DNA of 64,000 nt from a bacterium 1xD8-48. GTDB taxonomy: Bacteria; Bacillota; Clostridia; Lachnospirales; Lachnospiraceae. Under the pieces are notes generated by a model that searched no databases, had not been told where the DNA came from, and saw only the letters and a program-made list of their open reading frames with translations. This document shows, piece after piece, positions 59,297-64,000 of the stretch. Position 1 is the first letter of the stretch, and the number at the start of each line of letters is the position of its first letter. The stretch is from assembly GCA_009917455.1 (NCBI GenBank), contig QZDS01000005.1:124001-188000 (forward strand), read 5' to 3'. Both the position numbers and the translations under genes were made by a program.

Positions 59297-62233
59297 ATGT
59301 CTATGAAACAGCAAGTTAAAAACCTGGCCGCCTATGAAATCATTGAAAAGAGAGCTATCAGTGATTTAAACTCCGACGGTTATATTTTAAAGCATAAAAA
59401 AACAGGGGCGATGGTAACGCTCCTTTTAAACGACGATGAAAATAAGGTGTTTTACATCGGTTTCCGCACGCCGCCGAAGGACAGCACGGGAGTCGCCCAC
59501 ATTCTGGAGCACTCAGTGCTCTGCGGTTCTTTAAACTTCCCCGTAAAAGACCCTTTTGTGGAGTTGGTCAAGGGCTCTTTAAATACCTTTTTGAATGCAA
59601 TGACATATCCCGATAAGACCGTGTACCCCGTGGCAAGCTGTAACGATAAGGATTTTAAGAATCTGGTGCATGTGTATCTCGACGCGGTTTTCCACCCCAA
59701 TATTTACAGGCAGGAAAATATTTTTCTGCAGGAGGGCTGGCACTATGAGATGGAAAGCCCGGAGAGCGAGCTTACCATAAACGGCGTGGTCTACAATGAG
59801 ATGAAGGGAGCTTTTTCCTCGCCGGACGATGTGGTGGAGAGGGAAATCATGAATTCCCTTTACCCGGATATTACTTACGGACTGGAATCGGGGGGCGATC
59901 CGGAGGTGATTCCATCGCTTACCTATGAGGAATTTCTGGAATTTCATAAAAAGTATTATCATCCGTCAAACAGCTATATTTATCTGTACGGAAACCTGAA
60001 CGCGGAGGAATATCTTGACTTCCTGGACAGGGAATACCTCTCCGGCTACGATGCCCTTAAGGTGGATTCGAAGGTGGGAATGCAGAAGCCTTTTAATGAA
60101 CCGAAAGAGCTTTTGAGGGAGTACCCGGTGATGGAGGATGAACCTGCGGAGAATAATACCTATCTGACCTATAATATTTCCATGGGAACCAGCCTTGACA
60201 AAAAGCTTTATATTGCCATGGATGTGCTGGATTATGTTCTCTGCTCCGCGCCGGGGGCGCTGATAAAGCAGACACTGATTGACAAAGGGATTGGCAAGGA
60301 CGTATACAGCTCCATGGAAAACGGCATTTACCAGCCTTATTTTTCCGTAATTGCCAGGAATGCCGGGGAAGGCCAGAAAGAAGAATTTGTAAAGACTATT
60401 GAAGAAGTGCTTCATAAGGCGGTGCAGGAGGGGCTTGACAAAAAGGCGCTTACGGCTGCAATCAACTACTTTGAATTTAAATACAGGGAGGCGGACTTCG
60501 GCTCTTATCCCAGGGGACTTCTTTTGGGGCTGCAGGCTCTTGACAGCTGGCTTTACGATGACAGAGCGCCTTTCATGCATATTGAGGCCAATAAAACCTT
60601 TGAGGAGCTTAAGAATTCCATTGACACAGGATATTTTGAGAAGCTGATTTTGAACCTCATGCTGGAAAATCCCCACAAGACCATTCTCACGGTGCGTCCT
60701 GTGCCCGGTCTTGCCACCAGAAGGGAAGCTGCCCTTGCGCAGAAGCTGAATGCCTACAGGGAAGGCCTGTCCGATGAGGAAATCCGGGAAATTATGGAGA
60801 AAACGGAGAAGCTTCACGAATGGCAGGAGGAGCCGGATACGGAGGAGAACCTTAAGAAGATTCCCATGCTCACGCGGGCGGATTTGAAAAAGGAAGCCGC
60901 GCCTTTTGTCAATGAGGAGAAAAAGGCCGGGGATACCACCATACTTTTCCATGATATTTTTACCAACGGAATCGGTTATCTGAATCTGGTTTTCAATCTG
61001 AAGGATGTGCCAAAGCGGCTTTTCCCATATGCAGGAATTCTCAAATCCGCGCTGATGATGGTGGATACAGAGCATTTCGGATACGGGGAGCTGTTTAACG
61101 AGGTGAATATTCATACCGGCGGTATCCGTGCGGTGGCAAACACTTACACCAATGCGGAGCGGATGAAGGAGTACACGGTCACTTTGGAGCTGCGTTCCAA
61201 GGCTCTTTATGAAAAGCAGGGAAAGGCCCTGGAGCTTTTGAAGGAAATTATTTTAACCTCAAGGTTTGACGATACGAAGCGTCTTTATGAGATTATTGCA
61301 GAGGTGCAGTCCAGAATGCAGGCAGCGATGATAAATGCGGGCCACTCTTTAGCGTCTCTGCGCGCCCTTGGCTATTTTTCACCTACCGCCGCCGTTTCGG
61401 AGCAGATAAGCGGCCTTGCCTTTTACCGGTTCATAGAGGAGCTGGAGAGAGACTTTGACAGTCGCAAAGAGGAATTGGCGGCAAGTCTTAAGGAGCTGTC
61501 CCGGTATATTTTCAGACCGGAAAATCTGCTGGTGGACTATACGGCTACAAAAGAAGGCTATGCGGGGATGAAAGAGGCAGTGCTTGATTTGAAGAACAGC
61601 CTTTTTACCACCCCTGTGGAAAAGGAAAGCTATACGCCGGAGCCGGTGAAGAAAAACGAGGGCTTTCTGACTGCCGGGCAGGTGCAGTATGTGTGCCGCG
61701 CCGGGAATTTCATTGACAGAGGGCTTTCTTATACAGGCGCGCTCAAGGTGCTTAAGGTGATGATGGGATATGATTATCTCTGGAGCCAGATAAGGGTGAA
61801 GGGCGGCGCTTACGGCTGTATGTGCAATTTTTACAAAAACGGGGACGCCTATTTTGTATCCTACAGGGACCCGAATCTTGACAGAACCATAGAGGTTTAC
61901 GAGGCGGCTGCGGATTATATTAAAAATGCCGGACTGGACGAGCGGACGGTGACGCAGTTCATTATCGGGGCGGTGAGCGAGCTGGATACGCCTATGACGC
62001 CGGCGTCGAGAGGCTTATATTCTCTCAGCGGATATCTGACCGGGCTGTCCATGGAGCGTGTGCAGAGGGAGAGAGACGAGCTGTTAGCCACCACACCGGA
62101 TACAATAAGAGGGCTTTACCGGTACGTGGAAGCCTTTATGGAAGAAGACTGCCTGTGCGTGGTCGGAAACGGCGATAAGATAAGGGAGAAGGAAGAGCTC
62201 TTTATGAAGGTGGAGCAGCTGTTTCTGAGCTGA
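59297..62233 (+). CDS. M16C-family zinc metalloprotease (insulinase/presequence-protease-like)
   Basis: The 978-residue protein is a cytosolic inverzincin-type peptidase of the Cym1/PreP/HypA group, which degrades peptides inside a closed chamber made of two halves. The inverted zinc motif H-x-x-E-H is His68, Glu71 and His72 (AHILEHSVLCGS), with the PDKTVYPVAS stretch downstream that is typical of the M16C subgroup. The C-terminal half (about 540-978) is the inactive homologous half. There is no signal peptide. The ATG at 59297 follows AAAGGTG; a second ATG at 59303 is equally possible. Confidence 0.95.
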   Translation: MSMKQQVKNLAAYEIIEKRAISDLNSDGYILKHKKTGAMVTLLLNDDENKVFYIGFRTPPKDSTGVAHILEHSVLCGSLNFPVKDPFVELVKGSLNTFLNAMTYPDKTVYPVASCNDKDFKNLVHVYLDAVFHPNIYRQENIFLQEGWHYEMESPESELTINGVVYNEMKGAFSSPDDVVEREIMNSLYPDITYGLESGGDPEVIPSLTYEEFLEFHKKYYHPSNSYIYLYGNLNAEEYLDFLDREYLSGYDALKVDSKVGMQKPFNEPKELLREYPVMEDEPAENNTYLTYNISMGTSLDKKLYIAMDVLDYVLCSAPGALIKQTLIDKGIGKDVYSSMENGIYQPYFSVIARNAGEGQKEEFVKTIEEVLHKAVQEGLDKKALTAAINYFEFKYREADFGSYPRGLLLGLQALDSWLYDDRAPFMHIEANKTFEELKNSIDTGYFEKLILNLMLENPHKTILTVRPVPGLATRREAALAQKLNAYREGLSDEEIREIMEKTEKLHEWQEEPDTEENLKKIPMLTRADLKKEAAPFVNEEKKAGDTTILFHDIFTNGIGYLNLVFNLKDVPKRLFPYAGILKSALMMVDTEHFGYGELFNEVNIHTGGIRAVANTYTNAERMKEYTVTLELRSKALYEKQGKALELLKEIILTSRFDDTKRLYEIIAEVQSRMQAAMINAGHSLASLRALGYFSPTAAVSEQISGLAFYRFIEELERDFDSRKEELAASLKELSRYIFRPENLLVDYTATKEGYAGMKEAVLDLKNSLFTTPVEKESYTPEPVKKNEGFLTAGQVQYVCRAGNFIDRGLSYTGALKVLKVMMGYDYLWSQIRVKGGAYGCMCNFYKNGDAYFVSYRDPNLDRTIEVYEAAADYIKNAGLDERTVTQFIIGAVSELDTPMTPASRGLYSLSGYLTGLSMERVQRERDELLATTPDTIRGLYRYVEAFMEEDCLCVVGNGDKIREKEELFMKVEQLFLS

Positions 62234-62312
62234 CGGAAAGAACAACGGAGGCTGCGCAAAAAAACATGCGGGAACAGAAAAAATCAGGAAAATTCCATAA
62301 ATCCCGGCGGTT

Positions 62313-62324
62313 TGATACGTATCA
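62313..62324. promoter_or_regulatory. Perfect 12-bp palindrome upstream of the DUF4349 gene
   Basis: TGATACGTATCA is self-complementary and lies 34 bases before the start codon. It may be an operator; no regulator is assigned. Confidence 0.35.
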
Positions 62325-62357
62325 GATATACCATCAAATTTAAAGGGAGGAATTGTT

Positions 62358-63431
62358 ATGAAAAAGAAAAAAGGAAAATGGAAACTGTTAGTACTGTCAC
62401 TGATATCAGGGCTTTTGTTTACCGGCTGCGGCTCCTCCGGGAAGTATGCGGAGTCTGCCGCGGCTGACACGGCCGCTTACGAGAGCGCCTACGACACGGG
62501 GGGAACGGGTTATCTCTCCGACGGCGTCTACAGCGCTGAAAGCTATGAGGAAGCTGCGGCGGAGGATAACAGCGCGCCTGCGGAGGAGGCCGGGGAGGGC
62601 GTATCCGGGGATACTCCGGCAGTACAGGATACCAGCCGCAAGCTGATTCGGAACGTGAACCTTGACGTGGAAACGGAAACCTTTGACGAGCTGCTATCTT
62701 CCGTTCAGAATAAAATCGACCGGCTGGGCGGATACATAGAGGAAAGCTTTACCTACAACGGCAGCAGATATTACGGACAGGATTCCAGAAACGCCAGCCT
62801 TACAATCAGGATTCCTGCCGATAGGCTGAACGAATTTTTATCCGATGTGGCGGAAATTTCCAACGTTATCAGAAGAAATGAAAGCGTAACAGATGTTACA
62901 TTGCAGTATGTGGATATGGAGAGTCATAAAAAGACTCTCTTAACGGAACAGGAGCGTCTTATCGAGCTTTTGGGGCGTGCGGAAACCATTGAAGACATCA
63001 TTTCCTTAGAGAGCCGCCTTTCCGAGGTGCGATACCAGATTGAAAGCATGGAGGCCCAGCTTCGAACACTGGATAACCAGGTAAGCTACAGTACCGTTTA
63101 TCTGTATATCGACGAGGTGAAAAAGCTCACGCCTGTAAAGGAGCAGACCGTCTGGGAGAGAATCTCCACCGGCTTTTTAAGCAGCCTTTATGACGTGGGG
63201 AACGAACTTGAGAATTTGGCAGTGGGAGTGCTTATCAACCTGCCTTATATTGTACTATGGATAGTGGTAATTCTTTTGGCAGTCCTTGTTCTCCGCTTTG
63301 TGATAAGGCGCATAAGAAGAAAGAAGGGGCAGGATGGGGAAGAGCGGAAGAAAGGGCTTTTCCGTAAAGGGTTTTCCCGGAAAAAGAAACAGGAGGCAGA
63401 AGAGTCCTCTGACACAGATAGTATGGAATAA
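62358..63431 (+). CDS. DUF4349 lipoprotein with C-terminal membrane helix
   Basis: The 357-residue protein has a lipoprotein signal with lipobox LFTGC (Cys24), an Ala/Glu/Ser-rich linker (about 30-95), a DUF4349 domain (about 96-270) with a central coiled coil (SLESRLSEVRYQIESMEAQL), and a membrane helix near 295-317 followed by a very basic cytosolic tail. It is thus anchored at both ends. The function of DUF4349 is unknown. The start follows AAAGGGAGG. era follows 69 bases later, with a hairpin between. Confidence 0.9.
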   Translation: MKKKKGKWKLLVLSLISGLLFTGCGSSGKYAESAAADTAAYESAYDTGGTGYLSDGVYSAESYEEAAAEDNSAPAEEAGEGVSGDTPAVQDTSRKLIRNVNLDVETETFDELLSSVQNKIDRLGGYIEESFTYNGSRYYGQDSRNASLTIRIPADRLNEFLSDVAEISNVIRRNESVTDVTLQYVDMESHKKTLLTEQERLIELLGRAETIEDIISLESRLSEVRYQIESMEAQLRTLDNQVSYSTVYLYIDEVKKLTPVKEQTVWERISTGFLSSLYDVGNELENLAVGVLINLPYIVLWIVVILLAVLVLRFVIRRIRRKKGQDGEERKKGLFRKGFSRKKKQEAEESSDTDSME

Positions 63432-63446
63432 AACTCAATGAAATGG

Positions 63447-63468
63447 CGGGGCAGGGAAGTCTGCCCCG
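63447..63468 (+). terminator. Hairpin between the DUF4349 gene and era
   Basis: An 8-bp stem CGGGGCAG / CTGCCCCG with a 6-base loop. No T-run follows, so it may be a processing site or weak terminator. Confidence 0.5.
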
Positions 63469-63500
63469 AAGCCGCGAAAAGGCGGTAGAATGGAGAATAA

Positions 63501-64000
63501 ATGAGCGAACAGTATAAATCCGGTTTTGCGGCAATTATTGGGAGGCCGAACGTGGGGAAATCCACTCTGATGAACTGTCTGATAGGGCAGAAAATTGCCA
63601 TCACCTCCAATAAGCCCCAGACCACCAGAAACCGTATCCAGACAGTGTATACCTCGAAGGAGGGGCAGATTGTGTTTGTGGATACCCCGGGAATCCACAA
63701 GGCAAAGAACCGGCTCGGGGATTATATGGTAAATATTGCACAGAGGAGCCTTAACGAGGTGGATGTGATTTTGTGGCTGGTGGAGCCTTCCAGTTTCATA
63801 GGCGCCGGGGAGCGGCATATCATAGAGCGGCTTGGCAGGGTATCCGTACCGGTGATACTGGTCATCAATAAGATTGACACGGTAAAGAGAGAGGAGCTTC
63901 TCGGCTTTATCGATACCTACAGGAAGGAAATGGATTTTGCGGAAATCGTCCCGGTATCGGCTCTGAAAAATGATAATACGGAAGAATTAATCAAGTGTAT
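63501..64000 (+). CDS. era: GTPase Era, 3'-truncated by window edge
   Basis: A GTPase that binds the 3' end of 16S rRNA during 30S assembly. In-window residues show the G1 motif GRPNVGKST, the switch region SNKPQTTRNRIQ, G3 DTPGIHKAKN, and G4 NKID, with the last visible residues near 166. The KH domain lies beyond the window. The ATG at 63501 follows TGGAGAATAA. Confidence 0.96.
   Translation, partial: MSEQYKSGFAAIIGRPNVGKSTLMNCLIGQKIAITSNKPQTTRNRIQTVYTSKEGQIVFVDTPGIHKAKNRLGDYMVNIAQRSLNEVDVILWLVEPSSFIGAGERHIIERLGRVSVPVILVINKIDTVKREELLGFIDTYRKEMDFAEIVPVSALKNDNTEELIKC

Noticed and set aside
59966-61114. Long minus-strand open frame of 382 codons opposite the M16C protease
   Set aside because: It lies wholly inside a well-supported gene, has no ribosome-binding site or family pattern, and arises from codon bias of the plus strand.
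1-64000. CRISPR arrays, rRNA or tRNA genes, prophage or insertion sequences
   Set aside because: No regularly spaced long repeats, no cloverleaf or ribosomal RNA sequence, and no transposase, integrase or phage structural gene was recognised by eye.

Overview
This 64 kb window reads as chromosomal backbone of an anaerobic, probably spore-forming Clostridia, most likely Lachnospiraceae. The reasons are a Gram-positive PolC replicase, RNase Y, RqcH, RemA, SpoIIM, a Spo0A-type DNA-binding domain, CotF-like small proteins, a DUF4317 protein and a giant 2-hydroxyacyl-CoA dehydratase/activase fusion. The family-level placement is inference from gene content. No prophage, insertion sequence, CRISPR array, rRNA or tRNA gene was seen, and coding density is high. 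Two genes run off the ends: a membrane Ser/Thr kinase on the left and era on the right.

Layout. 1-8.7 kb: kinase, ispG, polC, an S66 peptidase and a YitT-family membrane protein, all rightward. 8.7-13.5 kb: a standalone Spo0A C-terminal-domain regulator, glgA, a MurJ/SpoVB-like flippase and two small coat-like proteins, the first behind a hairpin that would mask its ribosome-binding site. 13.6-20 kb: a sugar ABC transporter (two LplB/YtcP-type permeases and a lipoprotein binding protein) followed by a divergent YesM/YesN two-component pair. 20-26 kb: an unknown gene coupled to cstA, an AAA-ATPase/PD-(D/E)XK fusion, and rqcH. 26-36 kb: two housekeeping runs, yicC-remA-gmk-rpoZ-rimO-pgsA-cinA and recA-recX-rny, the latter behind two LexA boxes.

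36-43.6 kb: an aminotransferase, a Nudix hydrolase, spoIIM, a hexapeptide acetyltransferase, a PfkB sugar kinase, aroF (leftward), hisS and an Sfp-type phosphopantetheinyl transferase. 43.7-49.2 kb: a signalling and transport cluster (LuxR-type protein, OmpR-type regulator, ABC ATPase, permease, histidine kinase, MATE exporter), with four spaced direct repeats upstream of the ABC genes that look like the response-regulator site. 49.2-52 kb: a small coiled-coil protein, a degenerate EAL/HDOD protein and DUF4317 (leftward). 52-56.4 kb: the 1411-residue dehydratase activase. 56.6-64 kb: a rhomboid-like protein without the catalytic serine motif, a sigma-factor-like protein lacking the promoter-recognition regions, an unknown gene, a possible small RNA, an M16C protease, a DUF4349 lipoprotein and era.

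The most interesting items are regulatory rather than one obvious new system: the sigma-like protein that keeps regions 1.1, 2.1-2.2 and 3 only, the receiver-less Spo0A, the Shine-Dalgarno-masking hairpin at 12934-12992, the repeats at 44993-45034, the inverted repeat at 13651-13691, and the small-RNA candidate at about 59115-59208. All family calls were made by eye from motifs; no database search was run.
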